Source: Treponema socranskii subsp. paredis ATCC 35535
Lineage (GTDB): Bacteria; Spirochaetota; Spirochaetia; Treponematales; Treponemataceae
Direction of reading: 5' to 3'
Length of the DNA stretch: 64,000 nucleotides
NCBI GenBank assembly: GCA_000413015.1
Contig: KE332515.1
Location: 1,321,712 to 1,385,711 of the forward strand
Under the pieces are notes generated by a model that had not been told where the DNA came from, did no database searches, and worked only from the letters and a program-made list of their open reading frames with translations. The position numbers and the translations under genes are program-made. Below, one piece after another: positions 36,335 through 45,094 of this stretch; the first letter of the stretch is position 1; every line of letters begins with the position of its first letter.

Positions 36335-36376
36335 AAACCGAACCGCAGACAGAACGAAAGTCCGGCGGTTCGGTTT
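36335..36376 (+). promoter_or_regulatory. 12-bp intra-operon hairpin
   Basis: AAACCGAACCGC (36335-36346) pairs perfectly with GCGGTTCGGTTT (36365-36376) around an 18-nt loop. It is not followed by a long T-run. It lies between the symporter and AGE genes and may stabilise the upstream mRNA or set differential expression. Confidence 0.55.
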
Positions 36377-36449
36377 ACCTATCCGAAAAGACGGATCCGC
36401 TTCAGAGGAAAATCGTCCGGAGCGCCGTTCACTATGAGGAAAGATATAA

Positions 36450-37688
36450 ATGAATTATCCCGCCGAAAAGAAATTTTATATCGATCAAATCCGAAATAAT
36501 TTTTTGCCGTATTGGAGTAAATTCGTCGATCCCGAAAACGGGGGGATTCTCAACTGCATTAATAATTACGGCGATAAAAAAATAAGCGATAATAAATTTA
36601 CGTGGTCGCAAGGGAGATGGCTGTGGATTTTGTGCCGTCTCTCGGAATCGGCAAAAAAAAAGACAATGCCGGACATCGATGCGGCGGCGCTCGAAACGTG
36701 GGCGGACGGTACATGGAATTTTATTAATTCTTATTGCATCATGGAAGACGGTTCGTGCTGCTATCTGCTTACCCGAGACGGCAAAAAGATAAAAGACGAA
36801 CGTACCGGCCGTTTCGACGCGAGTATCTATGCGGACTGTTTCGCCCTGATAGGTTCGGCCCAGTACGCCGTACTGTCGAAAAAGCGGGAAGCGATCGACA
36901 CTTCGAAGGCGCTGTATGAAAGTATCAAGCGGCGGATAGAAAGGGACGAGTTTTTAACGGAGCCCTATCCCATCCCCCAAGGCTGCCGCACGCACGGAAT
37001 TCCGATGATTCTTACGAATACGGTATACGAATATATACGGATGCTCCAAGCATTCGGCATACCCTCGGACGAAGCTGTCGAATTCGGAAAAAAGAACGCG
37101 TCATTCATACTCGAGCGTCTTATGAAAGAAGACGGCTATATAAACGAATTCGTATCCAATTTTCCCGACAAAGACAAACGGCTGCTCGACCGCCATATCA
37201 ATCCCGGTCACACGATCGAAGACATCTGGTTCCAAATAGAATTCCTTCAAGCATTCGGCTCTCTCGAACAATATCTTCCCCGCATCTGTAAAACGGCAGA
37301 ACGCACATGGCATCTCGGATGGGATTCGGAATGCGGAGGGCTTTTCCGTTTTGTCGATTTTGAAGGAGGAAAACCGCGCGGTACGTCGACGGGTTCTCCG
37401 TATGAAAAACTCATCGCCGATACGTGGGATATGAAACTCTGGTGGCCGCATTCGGAAATCCTTTATACCTACCTTTTGCTGTACAAACTTACGGGCGATG
37501 AAAAATTTAATAAAATATATACCCGAAGTTTCGACTATATTTTCAAAACGTTTCCGAACACGGAACTCGGAGAATGGATTCAAATACGTACGCGCGACGG
37601 AAAACCGGCAGATAAACTCGTTGCGCTTCCGGTAAAAGATCCCTTCCACATCCTGCGCAATTTTATAAAAATAACGGAGCTTTTATGA
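36450..37688 (+). CDS. AGE-family N-acylglucosamine 2-epimerase
   Basis: 412-aa (alpha/alpha)6-barrel protein. Family motifs include RTHGIPMILTNTVYE, HINPGHTIEDIWFQ with the catalytic His, CGGLFRFVDFEGG, and KLWWPHSEILYTYLLLY with the second catalytic His. Such enzymes interconvert N-acetylglucosamine and N-acetylmannosamine, or epimerise other sugars such as mannose or cellobiose. The operon favours an N-acyl amino sugar. GAGGAAAG precedes the ATG. Its stop overlaps the next start by four bases, so the two are translationally coupled. Confidence 0.88.
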   Translation: MNYPAEKKFYIDQIRNNFLPYWSKFVDPENGGILNCINNYGDKKISDNKFTWSQGRWLWILCRLSESAKKKTMPDIDAAALETWADGTWNFINSYCIMEDGSCCYLLTRDGKKIKDERTGRFDASIYADCFALIGSAQYAVLSKKREAIDTSKALYESIKRRIERDEFLTEPYPIPQGCRTHGIPMILTNTVYEYIRMLQAFGIPSDEAVEFGKKNASFILERLMKEDGYINEFVSNFPDKDKRLLDRHINPGHTIEDIWFQIEFLQAFGSLEQYLPRICKTAERTWHLGWDSECGGLFRFVDFEGGKPRGTSTGSPYEKLIADTWDMKLWWPHSEILYTYLLLYKLTGDEKFNKIYTRSFDYIFKTFPNTELGEWIQIRTRDGKPADKLVALPVKDPFHILRNFIKITELL

Positions 37689-38938
37689 TACGGCTCGGCT
37701 GTGCAAAATCGGTAATTTCTCCGAAGGTACCTCTCAGGCTGTGCGGCTATGCACGCCGGACGGATAATTTCAGCGGTATCACGGAAGATATTTTTCTGCG
37801 CGTTCACTATTGGCAAACGGCAAGCAAACGCATCATCATCGTATATGCGGATTTATTGTGGTGGAATCCCGATTTTATCGATACCGTGCGGGCGCTGCTC
37901 AAGCAAAAGCAGGGCATCGCCGAAGATGAAGTTTTGTTTACGGCATCCCATAATCACTCGGGCCCCGGAACGGGACGCGCGTTTACGCCGCTGCTTGAAA
38001 CCGTATCCGACAATTACATCGATTTTTTATCGCAAAAGATTATCGACGGGATTGCCGCAGCGGAACGCGATTCGGAAGAAGTTGCCGTACGCCGATTTAA
38101 CGGCACATGCGCCATGAACGTATACCGCAGAAAAAAAACGGACAAAGGCATCGAAATGCGTCCGAATTACGAAGAGCCTGCCGACACCGATTTAACAATT
38201 TTGGAGTTCGTAAAAAAAAGCGACGGAAAACCGAAAGGCTTCGCCGTTCACTATGCGTGTCATAACAATCTCTCCGACGGCAACAGCGTACATCCGGATT
38301 ACGCGGGAATCGTTTTACGGCGTTTCGATGAAGCGTATCCCGAAAGCGTGTCAATCTTTTTGCAGGGCTGTACCGCCGACTTGCGCCCGAACAGCGTACT
38401 CGGAGACCGTTTTATTTCCGTCGATTTTGAAAAAGTTATAGCCTTTGCGGATGACTTTTTTAAAAAGTGCGAAGATACGCTGCAAACACAAAGCGTTCCG
38501 ATTCAAGAAAATCTTGAATTGCAAAAAAGCCGGATCAAACTTCCGCTCGTGCAGGATTTTTCAAAAAATGAAGTCGCGGCGCTTGCCGATCATGCGGAAG
38601 ACGACGCAATGCGTCAATGGGCGCAAAAAGCGATCGAAAAAGACTTCCGCGATTATGAAACGCTTGAAATAACGCGCGTCGATTTCGGTTCGACACCCGT
38701 GTATTTTTTTAATGCCGAAATGTCGCAGCAGTATGCGCTGTCGGTACGGCAAAAAAATAAAAACGGTTTGTGCGTCTGTTATACGAACGGCATGATCGGT
38801 TATCTGTGCAGCGAAAAACAGATTCGAGAAGGCGGGTACGAACCGCACGGTTCGGCGATCTACTTTGCGCTGTGCGGAACCTACGGCCCTGAAACGGAAA
38901 AGCTTATAAACAAAGCATTGGATAATTTTAATAATTAA
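37685..38938 (+). CDS. neutral/alkaline ceramidase-like hydrolase
   Basis: 417 aa resembling the N-terminal catalytic domain of neutral ceramidases. Features are TASHNHSGPGTG, FAVHYACHNN, NSVHPDYAG and FLQGCTADLRP, which hold the zinc His residues and the oxyanion/active-site region. It lacks a signal peptide and the C-terminal Ig-like domain of true secreted ceramidases, so it probably cleaves an amide in the cytoplasm. In an amino-sugar operon, an N-acyl-sugar amide is the natural guess. GGAG lies in the 3' end of the AGE gene, just before ATG 37685. Confidence 0.8.
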   Translation: MIRLGCAKSVISPKVPLRLCGYARRTDNFSGITEDIFLRVHYWQTASKRIIIVYADLLWWNPDFIDTVRALLKQKQGIAEDEVLFTASHNHSGPGTGRAFTPLLETVSDNYIDFLSQKIIDGIAAAERDSEEVAVRRFNGTCAMNVYRRKKTDKGIEMRPNYEEPADTDLTILEFVKKSDGKPKGFAVHYACHNNLSDGNSVHPDYAGIVLRRFDEAYPESVSIFLQGCTADLRPNSVLGDRFISVDFEKVIAFADDFFKKCEDTLQTQSVPIQENLELQKSRIKLPLVQDFSKNEVAALADHAEDDAMRQWAQKAIEKDFRDYETLEITRVDFGSTPVYFFNAEMSQQYALSVRQKNKNGLCVCYTNGMIGYLCSEKQIREGGYEPHGSAIYFALCGTYGPETEKLINKALDNFNN

Positions 38939-38957
38939 TATTTTTTGGAGGCGTAAA

Positions 38958-39719
38958 ATGACGGAAGGTGATGTTTTAAAACTGTACCGCAAAGAAGTGT
39001 TCGGCATTATCGATGAAATATACGATACCGAAGAAAAAAATATTCTCAAAGCGGCGCGGATGGTTGCAGACCATGTAAAAAAAGACAAAATCGTGTATGT
39101 GTTCGGACCGGGCGGACACTCGAATCTCGCAGCGATGGAAGTCTTTTTCCGTGCGGGCGGTCTCATGCACATAAACGCTATCTTAAATCAGGAGACGATG
39201 CTTTCAAACGGCGCTTTAAAATCGATGGCGACGGAGCGGCTTCCCGGTTACGGTAAAATCGTAATCGAAGACAACGGCATAGGCGAAGGAGACCTTCTGA
39301 TCGTCGTCAACGCGTACGGAATCAATTCCGCTACGATCGACGCATGCTTAACCGCACAATCGCGCGGCGCAAAAGTGATCGGCGTGAGTTCCCATGCCCA
39401 TGCAAATTCCTGTCCGAAAGATCACCCTGCGCGTCATCCGTCGAAAAAAAATCTGCATGAAATCGCGGACTGTTCGGTGGACTGCAAAATCAAACTTGGA
39501 GATGCGACAATCGAACTTCCCGGCTTCGAACAAAAAATCGGCGCGCTCAGCACATACGCGAACGCATTCGTGATGAACGGCATCATAATCGAAGCGATCA
39601 ATATGCTTGTAAACGAAGGCATCAATCCTCCCGTTTGGCGAAGCGGCAACTGCCCGGGCGGTGATGAATGGAACAATCGTTTTATCGATAAGTTCAGAAA
39701 ATCCATACGGAGCCTGTAG
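38958..39719 (+). CDS. SIS-domain sugar-isomerase-like protein (UPF0309-type)
   Basis: 253 aa with one sugar-isomerase (SIS) fold: IVYVFGPGGHSNLAAMEVFF for the phosphosugar loop, DLLIVVNAYGINSATIDACL and AKVIGVSSHAH. Related proteins bind phosphosugars; some are etherases or regulators like MurQ, but the MurQ signature is not evident. GGAGG precedes the ATG. It lies between the ceramidase-like gene and nagA in a tightly packed operon. It may isomerise, or remove a substituent from, an amino-sugar phosphate; this is inference. Confidence 0.82.
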   Translation: MTEGDVLKLYRKEVFGIIDEIYDTEEKNILKAARMVADHVKKDKIVYVFGPGGHSNLAAMEVFFRAGGLMHINAILNQETMLSNGALKSMATERLPGYGKIVIEDNGIGEGDLLIVVNAYGINSATIDACLTAQSRGAKVIGVSSHAHANSCPKDHPARHPSKKNLHEIADCSVDCKIKLGDATIELPGFEQKIGALSTYANAFVMNGIIIEAINMLVNEGINPPVWRSGNCPGGDEWNNRFIDKFRKSIRSL

Positions 39720-39732
39720 AGGAGGTATCTTT

Positions 39733-40881
39733 ATGATTTTTACCGGATGGATGTACGGCACCGATACGCTGGTAAAGCTCCAAATTGAAGACGGTATTTT
39801 TATTTCTGCGGAAAAAACGGAGCCGGAAAATTCCGTAACGTATCCGAACATCGCACCCGTACTGTTCGATACTCAAATTAACGGTTTCAACGGAATTGAC
39901 TTCAATACGACCGACGAATTGACGGAAGAAGCCTATGAAAAAGCGCTGTACGCTTTATTGAAAGAAGGCTGCGGTCTGATTTGTCCGACCGTTATCACCG
40001 CCGATCCCGAAAAAATTCTGAAGCGCTGCAAAGAGATTGTTTCCTTTACACATCGCAATTCGTTGGCAAAAAAAATGACACAGGGCATTCATATTGAAGG
40101 TCCCTTTATCTCCCCGAAAGACGGAGCTTCAGGTGCGCACGACAAACGCTATATCAGAGCGCCCGACTTCGATATGTTTAAGAGATGGTATGATGCTGCG
40201 GAAGGAAAAATATCGGCTCTTACCCTCTCGCCCGAATGGGGAGAAGACACGTATTCTTTTATTTCAAAAGTCAGTGAGCTCGGCGTTGTCGTATCCGTAG
40301 GGCATACGATGGCAAGCGAAGAACAAATAGCCGAAGCCGTTGCAAGCGGAGCGAGTCTCGTCACACACTTCGGAAACGGAGTTCCCGTCACGGTGCCCCG
40401 TCATCCGAATTTTTTGTGGGAAGAATTAAGCAACGACGGTTTGACGCTTTCCTGTATTGCCGACGGATTTCATCTTCCCGAATCGGTGTTGAAAACGGCT
40501 TTTGCCGTAAAAGGTCCGCGGTCTTTTATTATCAGCGACAGCACGCAGTTCGGCGGATTACAGCCGGGAACATACGAAACGCCGATCGGCGGAAATGTCC
40601 TGCTCCAGCCGAACGGACGGCTTTGTATGATGAGCGAACCGCGTCTTCTTGCAGGTTCCGCGCAAAGTATCCGGCACGGCGTTGAACATCTTGTCAAAAG
40701 CGGTATTTGCTCGTTAAAAGACGCATGGATAAAAGCATCGGAAATTCCCGCGGCGTTTTACGGCTGTGAAAAAAAAGTCAAAACGGCACGGGGCTGCAGA
40801 GCAAATTTTGTCTGCTTTGAAAAAGAAAAAAAAGGATTGGTTATTTCCCGCGTCTATCTTGACGGAGAGCAAGTACTGTAA
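39733..40881 (+). CDS. nagA: N-acetylglucosamine-6-phosphate deacetylase
   Basis: 382-aa amidohydrolase removing acetate from GlcNAc-6-phosphate to supply NagB. Zinc and active-site segments: HIEGPFISPKDGASGAHD (Glu ligand), SVGHTMASEEQ (His), THFGNGVP (His) and FIISDSTQFGGL with the catalytic Asp. THFGNGV replaces the usual THLFNAM, so it is a divergent NagA and might act on a related N-acyl sugar. ATG 39733 is set by GGAGG seven bases upstream. It is the last gene of the LacI-headed operon. Confidence 0.88.
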   Translation: MIFTGWMYGTDTLVKLQIEDGIFISAEKTEPENSVTYPNIAPVLFDTQINGFNGIDFNTTDELTEEAYEKALYALLKEGCGLICPTVITADPEKILKRCKEIVSFTHRNSLAKKMTQGIHIEGPFISPKDGASGAHDKRYIRAPDFDMFKRWYDAAEGKISALTLSPEWGEDTYSFISKVSELGVVVSVGHTMASEEQIAEAVASGASLVTHFGNGVPVTVPRHPNFLWEELSNDGLTLSCIADGFHLPESVLKTAFAVKGPRSFIISDSTQFGGLQPGTYETPIGGNVLLQPNGRLCMMSEPRLLAGSAQSIRHGVEHLVKSGICSLKDAWIKASEIPAAFYGCEKKVKTARGCRANFVCFEKEKKGLVISRVYLDGEQVL

Positions 40882-40897
40882 GGCACTTATTTTTTAC

Positions 40898-40922
40898 CGG
40901 AGCTGCATTCCCCGCAGCTCCG
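40898..40922 (+). terminator. hairpin at the end of the amino-sugar operon
   Basis: CGGAGCTGC (40898-40906) pairs with GCAGCTCCG (40914-40922). It lacks a T-run, so Rho-independent termination is uncertain; it may protect the 3' end. Confidence 0.4.
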
Positions 40923-40940
40923 TATCTCCGCATATCGCTC

Positions 40941-40969
40941 ATGACATCTTTCCGCTCTTTTGCTATGAT
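40941..40969 (+). promoter_or_regulatory. leaderless-type promoter of uppP
   Basis: ATGACA (40941-40946), 17 bases, TATGAT (40964-40969), six bases, then ATG 40976. No ribosome site is present. Confidence 0.65.
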
Positions 40970-40975
40970 GGATCT

Positions 40976-41818
40976 ATGACGATTTTACAAAGCCTTTTGC
41001 TCGGCACACTTCAGGGCCTAACGGAATTTTTACCAGTTTCGTCTTCCGGACATCTCGCCGTGGCGCAGCATCTGTTTTCGCTCGGCGATGTGCCGCTTTT
41101 ATTCGACGTATTTCTTCACCTCGCAACGCTCGCCGCAGTCGTACTTTATTTCAGACACGATATTTTGAAACTCTTTTGCGCGTTCGCACGGATGATCGCG
41201 CACCGCCCCGTCGTTTCGGACGTTTCGGGCGAAAGCTCTTTGACAAAAAGCGACGAAGCTTCCCGCAAAACGGTCGCAGCCGTTATCGTCGCAACGCTCG
41301 TTACGGGTGTCATCGGAGTCGCTGCGGAAAAAATGCTCCCCTCTCTTTCCATACGATTCGTATGCGCACTCTTTATCGTCACTGCGCTCATTTTGCTTAT
41401 CTCGCAATATGCAGGCAAAGAGAGAGAGGCCTCGGAAAAATCGAACGGCATTTCGTGGAAGCAGGCGCTCGTCGTAGGGGCGGCTCAAGGCATCGGAACG
41501 TTGCCGGGCATTTCAAGAAGCGGTTCGACGATCGCAGGCGGACTGATTTCCGGCATCGCAAGAGCGGATGCGGGAGAGTTTTCGTTTATCGTTTCGATTC
41601 CGGCGATTCTCGGCGCCTTTATCCTTGAACTCAAAGATTTCGATAAAATGTCGGAATCGATCGGAGCGCTCCCTATCCTCGTCGGGTGCACAGCTTCTTT
41701 TGTCGTCGGCTACGTATCTCTTTCCCTCCTTATGAAAATTATTAAAAAAGGAAAGCTCGGATGGTTTGCGTGCTACCTCATTCCGCTCGGTACGGCGGGA
41801 TTGCTGTTTTTTAAATAA
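40976..41818 (+). CDS. uppP: undecaprenyl-diphosphate phosphatase
   Basis: 280-aa polytopic membrane enzyme that recycles undecaprenyl pyrophosphate for peptidoglycan and other glycans. Both BacA/UppP signatures are present: LLGTLQGLTEFLPVSSSGHL with the catalytic Glu and Ser-Ser-Ser-Gly-His, and GIGTLPGISRSGSTIAGGLI with the Arg and Ser. The true start is ATG 40976; the frame is open 210 bases further upstream, but that part covers the nagA 3' end and the promoter. Hydrophobic helices fit the usual eight. A short terminator-like hairpin follows. Confidence 0.95.
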   Translation: MTILQSLLLGTLQGLTEFLPVSSSGHLAVAQHLFSLGDVPLLFDVFLHLATLAAVVLYFRHDILKLFCAFARMIAHRPVVSDVSGESSLTKSDEASRKTVAAVIVATLVTGVIGVAAEKMLPSLSIRFVCALFIVTALILLISQYAGKEREASEKSNGISWKQALVVGAAQGIGTLPGISRSGSTIAGGLISGIARADAGEFSFIVSIPAILGAFILELKDFDKMSESIGALPILVGCTASFVVGYVSLSLLMKIIKKGKLGWFACYLIPLGTAGLLFFK

Positions 41819-41829
41819 ACGGAGGCGAT

Positions 41830-41865
41830 TGTGCGTTTATCAAAAATGAACGCACAGCGCTTTTT
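41830..41865 (+). terminator. terminator-like hairpin after uppP
   Basis: TGTGCGTT (41830-41837) pairs with AACGCACA (41849-41856), followed after GCGC by five T. Confidence 0.5.
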
Positions 41866-41924
41866 CCGAATCGATTATTAATTAATAATATAATTGATAC
41901 CGCCGGTTTTGAGGGAGTAAGTAT

Positions 41925-43508
41925 ATGCAAAAAGTTTTTATCGATGTAAAAGAGCTTGAAAAGCGCATGCATGAAGTTTTCGGCATCACCGAAGACGTGA
42001 TGATCGAAAATGCGTCGAGCGCGCTTGAAAGCGAAGTGAAAAAAGCTTTGCACGATCGGGATACTGCGCGGATTTATGAAAAACGACCGGTTGATCGAAC
42101 GGAACGGCCGAGCATATCGCGTGCGGCACAGCGAGGAACGGCATCTTCGAACGACGTGCTTATCGTGTGCGGAAGCGGCAACAACGGTGCCGACGGTTAC
42201 GCGCTCGCCCGCCGGATTGCAGGCGATATCCCCGCCACGGTGTATGCCGCTTGTGACGCGAAAACGGAAAACTGCAAACGGGAACGGGATGCGGCGCTCG
42301 CAGTCGGTATAAAAATCCTAAGCCGCTCGGCATTTTTCAAAAAGCTTTCATCATGCGCTCTCGTCGTCGACTGTTTATACGGTACCGGTTTTCACGGAAC
42401 GCTCATGCCCGACCTTTCCGCCCTCATCGATAAAATCAATAACGCTCCGTGTTTCCGCATTGCGTGCGACATACCGAGCGGCATAGACAAGCGCGGCGCG
42501 GTTTCGACCGAATACAAACATAGGCCGCTCGCGTTCAATGCCGACCTAACGGTTTCAATGGGTGCGCTCAAAGCGGCGTATTTCGGAGACGCGGCGAAAG
42601 ACTTTTGCGGAATTATTAAAAAATACGGTATCGGAGTAAGCGGCCGCGTATTCGAAGAGGATGCCGCTGCCGATTTGTACTTCCTTGAAGCGGCCGATAT
42701 GCAACTTCCCGTACGGACTAAAAGATCGGTACACAAAGGAAACTTCGGGCACGCCGCGATTGCCGCCGGAGAAAAAGCCGGAGCTGCGATTATCGCGGGA
42801 CAAGCGGCTCTCGCTTTCGGCGCGGGACTTTCGACGATTGTAGAAACGGAAACAGGAACGGCTGCGCGATTTAAATTGCCGCCCGATCTGATGATTGCAA
42901 AATCATTTCCTGAAAACACGACTGCGATTTTACTCGGAAGCGGATTCGGGCGCGATCGGACGGAAGCCTTTCAAAACGTATGCAAACAGCTCGAAGCGTA
43001 CAAAGGCGCCGGTATCGTACTCGATGCCGATTCTTTTTATTACGGCGATATAGGAAAACTGCTCGATGCGCTCTCGAAGCGCCGCACGAGGGTTATACTG
43101 ACTCCTCATCCGAAAGAATTTCAATCGCTTTTAAAGTTGTGCGCGCTCGGCGACTATACTATCGGGCAGCTCGCGGACGACAGAATCCGTATCGTCAAAA
43201 AATTTTCCGAACGCTTTCCGCATATCGTGCTTGTACTCAAAGGAGCAAATACGGTGATCGCGTCGGAACGCGGCGTCTTCGTAAGCGTCGAAGGAAATCA
43301 AAGCCTTGCAAAAGCCGGAAGCGGCGACGTGCTCGCAGGCCTCATCTGTGCGCTGCTCGCCCAGCAATACGATGCCGAAGCCGCGGCCGTTACCGCAGTC
43401 CTCGCGCACGGCATCGCATCTCAACGCTTTGCGCGCGCGTATAATTTGACGCCGCCGAAATTGATCGATGCCGTCGGAAGCCTGATAAATAAATTGCAGC
43501 CGGTGTAA
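41925..43508 (+). CDS. nnr: bifunctional NAD(P)H-hydrate epimerase/dehydratase
   Basis: 527 aa. It repairs damaged NADH/NADPH hydrates. The N-terminal YjeF-type epimerase domain (to about 240) has the signature GSGNNGADGYALARR. The C-terminal ADP-dependent dehydratase domain has ILTPHPKEF and the nucleotide motif AKAGSGDVLAGL. Fusion of the two is the usual bacterial form. The N-terminal domain holds an extra charged insert around residues 42-70. GGGAG lies seven bases before the ATG. Confidence 0.93.
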   Translation: MQKVFIDVKELEKRMHEVFGITEDVMIENASSALESEVKKALHDRDTARIYEKRPVDRTERPSISRAAQRGTASSNDVLIVCGSGNNGADGYALARRIAGDIPATVYAACDAKTENCKRERDAALAVGIKILSRSAFFKKLSSCALVVDCLYGTGFHGTLMPDLSALIDKINNAPCFRIACDIPSGIDKRGAVSTEYKHRPLAFNADLTVSMGALKAAYFGDAAKDFCGIIKKYGIGVSGRVFEEDAAADLYFLEAADMQLPVRTKRSVHKGNFGHAAIAAGEKAGAAIIAGQAALAFGAGLSTIVETETGTAARFKLPPDLMIAKSFPENTTAILLGSGFGRDRTEAFQNVCKQLEAYKGAGIVLDADSFYYGDIGKLLDALSKRRTRVILTPHPKEFQSLLKLCALGDYTIGQLADDRIRIVKKFSERFPHIVLVLKGANTVIASERGVFVSVEGNQSLAKAGSGDVLAGLICALLAQQYDAEAAAVTAVLAHGIASQRFARAYNLTPPKLIDAVGSLINKLQPV

Positions 43509-43522
43509 ATGCCGCCGGAAAA

Positions 43523-44086
43523 TCAAGGCGCGGAACGAATAAAATCTTCAAACGGCATATCGGCGAAGCGAAGCGGAACGCTTACATAGGATACGTGCAT
43601 ACCGCTTACTGAAATATTATTTTTTTCAATGTATTCCCTTTTTGCCTGTACGATGCGATCGTTTGCCGTCCGGCCGTCCGTAATTTCTACAATGTAAAAA
43701 CAGCCCTCTTTCATTTCAATGACAAAATCGGGACGATAAAAGCAAAGCATACCGCCGTCCGAATCGCGGTACGGAACGAAAAAATCCGCCGCATTCGACG
43801 CCGTATACCAAATATGCGCGATCGATGCGCCGTAAAAAAGATTCACATCGAAAAACAATTTTTTAATATTCGATGTAAAAACATACTCCGAAAGATGAAA
43901 ACTTTTTTTACAGCCCTCTCGCTGATTGTACGGCGCATAAAGCGGATCCGCTTCGGAAACAAAAAAATTATCGCCGGAGACGGGAACTATAAGGCAAAAT
44001 GAATCGTCCGCCGAATGCACGGCTTCGGCGAACAAAGGGGGAATTTTCGTGCGGATAAAAACGGAACGCAAGGAAATATCGTTCAT
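43523..44086 (-). CDS. hypothetical protein with a degenerate PD-(D/E)XK-like core
   Basis: 187 aa (189 if ATG 44092 is used). The C-terminal half reads CFYRPDFVIEMKEGCFYIVE and then ITDGRTANDRIVQAKREYIE, which resembles the C-terminal nuclease part of type III restriction enzymes (PD ... E-x-K ... Q-x-K). The expected E-x-K is E-I-T here, so catalysis is doubtful. The N-terminal half is unrecognised. ATG 44086 lies six bases after a TATAAA (44098-44093), fitting the leaderless layout, but the -35 is poor. It is not next to a methylase or helicase. The family assignment is inference. Confidence 0.5.
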   Translation of the reverse strand: MNDISLRSVFIRTKIPPLFAEAVHSADDSFCLIVPVSGDNFFVSEADPLYAPYNQREGCKKSFHLSEYVFTSNIKKLFFDVNLFYGASIAHIWYTASNAADFFVPYRDSDGGMLCFYRPDFVIEMKEGCFYIVEITDGRTANDRIVQAKREYIEKNNISVSGMHVSYVSVPLRFADMPFEDFIRSAP

Positions 44087-44272
44087 CTTCATTTTATATC
44101 CGTGAAGCGCTTAAAACCTCACAGAGTTATTATAACGCAGAAAAGTAAATATATCCATCGGTACAATTTACAAAAAAAAGGACTCGCGCGTTTTGAAACG
44201 GATGGCGGAAACCCGAACGCAAAAAAATCGGAAAAATTACCTTATGCGCTTTTTTAATAAAGCGGATTTCAT

Positions 44273-44284
44273 TATACTTAACGT
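44273..44284 (+). promoter_or_regulatory. -10 box of a predicted leaderless promoter
   Basis: TATACT (44273-44278), six bases, then ATG 44285. The -35 position holds only T residues (TTTTTT, 44250-44255). No ribosome site is present. Confidence 0.45.
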
Positions 44285-45094
44285 ATGGACAATGCAAAAA
44301 TCAAAGAACTCCTCATCGATATCTGCGACACGAAGCTAGACTTTACGGTCATTCAATCGGGAAAAGAAAGCCGCCGCGTCAACGGTTTGTACAAACCCGA
44401 TACGCATGAAATTATTTTGCACAATAAAAATTTTAAAACCGACAACGAAATGATCTATACCGCCGTCCACGAATATGCGCATCACCTGCTCACAGAAGAA
44501 GCGCTTGCGACGATGGGCGACACGGCTCTCCCGAACGCGAGGGTGCATACGCAGGCGTTTTGGGCAAAGTTCAACGAATTGTTGAGTATCGCCGAAAAAA
44601 AGGGTTACTACGCGCTGGATATGAAAAGTTCGCCGGAGCTCGAAAAACTCACCGAAGAGATCCGCAAAAATTATCTTGAAAAAAACGGAACGCTCATGCA
44701 GGAGTTCGGACGGCTTCTCGCAAAAGCCTACGATCTCTGTGAAAAAGCGAATATCCGCTACGAAGATTATATCGACCGCGTGCTTTGCCTCCCGCGCAAT
44801 TCCGCACGCGACATCCGAAAGCTCGGCATGGAAAACGTCAATCCCGCCCTCGGCTACGACAATATGAAATTCGTCGCGTCGCTCAAAAATCCCGACGACA
44901 GAAGCGCCGCGGAAAAGCAGCTTTTGCACGGAGGAAGCCCCGACAGCGTCCGCGCCCTTATGCGGCGCAAAAGCTCTGACGATGCCGACGATAAAAAAAC
45001 GAAACTCGAAAAAGAAAAAAAACGCATCGAGCGCGCGATCGAACAGCTGCAAAAGCGGCTCGAATTCGTGGAGGCGGCAATTGAAAATATGTAA
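44285..45094 (+). CDS. HExxH zinc-metallopeptidase-like cytoplasmic protein
   Basis: 269 aa. The zinc motif HEYAHH is at about residue 60, in a context (EMIYTAVHEYAHHLLTEEA) like ImmA/IrrE or SprT-type minimal peptidases. A helical middle region follows, and the C-terminus (about 235-269) is a Lys/Glu-rich coiled coil. No signal peptide is visible. Near GGAGG in its last codons begins the next gene, whose TTG start lies inside this gene, so the two are translationally coupled. I know of no assigned function. Confidence 0.65.
   Translation: MDNAKIKELLIDICDTKLDFTVIQSGKESRRVNGLYKPDTHEIILHNKNFKTDNEMIYTAVHEYAHHLLTEEALATMGDTALPNARVHTQAFWAKFNELLSIAEKKGYYALDMKSSPELEKLTEEIRKNYLEKNGTLMQEFGRLLAKAYDLCEKANIRYEDYIDRVLCLPRNSARDIRKLGMENVNPALGYDNMKFVASLKNPDDRSAAEKQLLHGGSPDSVRALMRRKSSDDADDKKTKLEKEKKRIERAIEQLQKRLEFVEAAIENM

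Noticed and set aside
40766-40975. Longer N-terminus for UppP from the upstream ATG
   Set aside because: It would overlap the nagA 3' end and the promoter and adds a Lys-rich leader foreign to the family.
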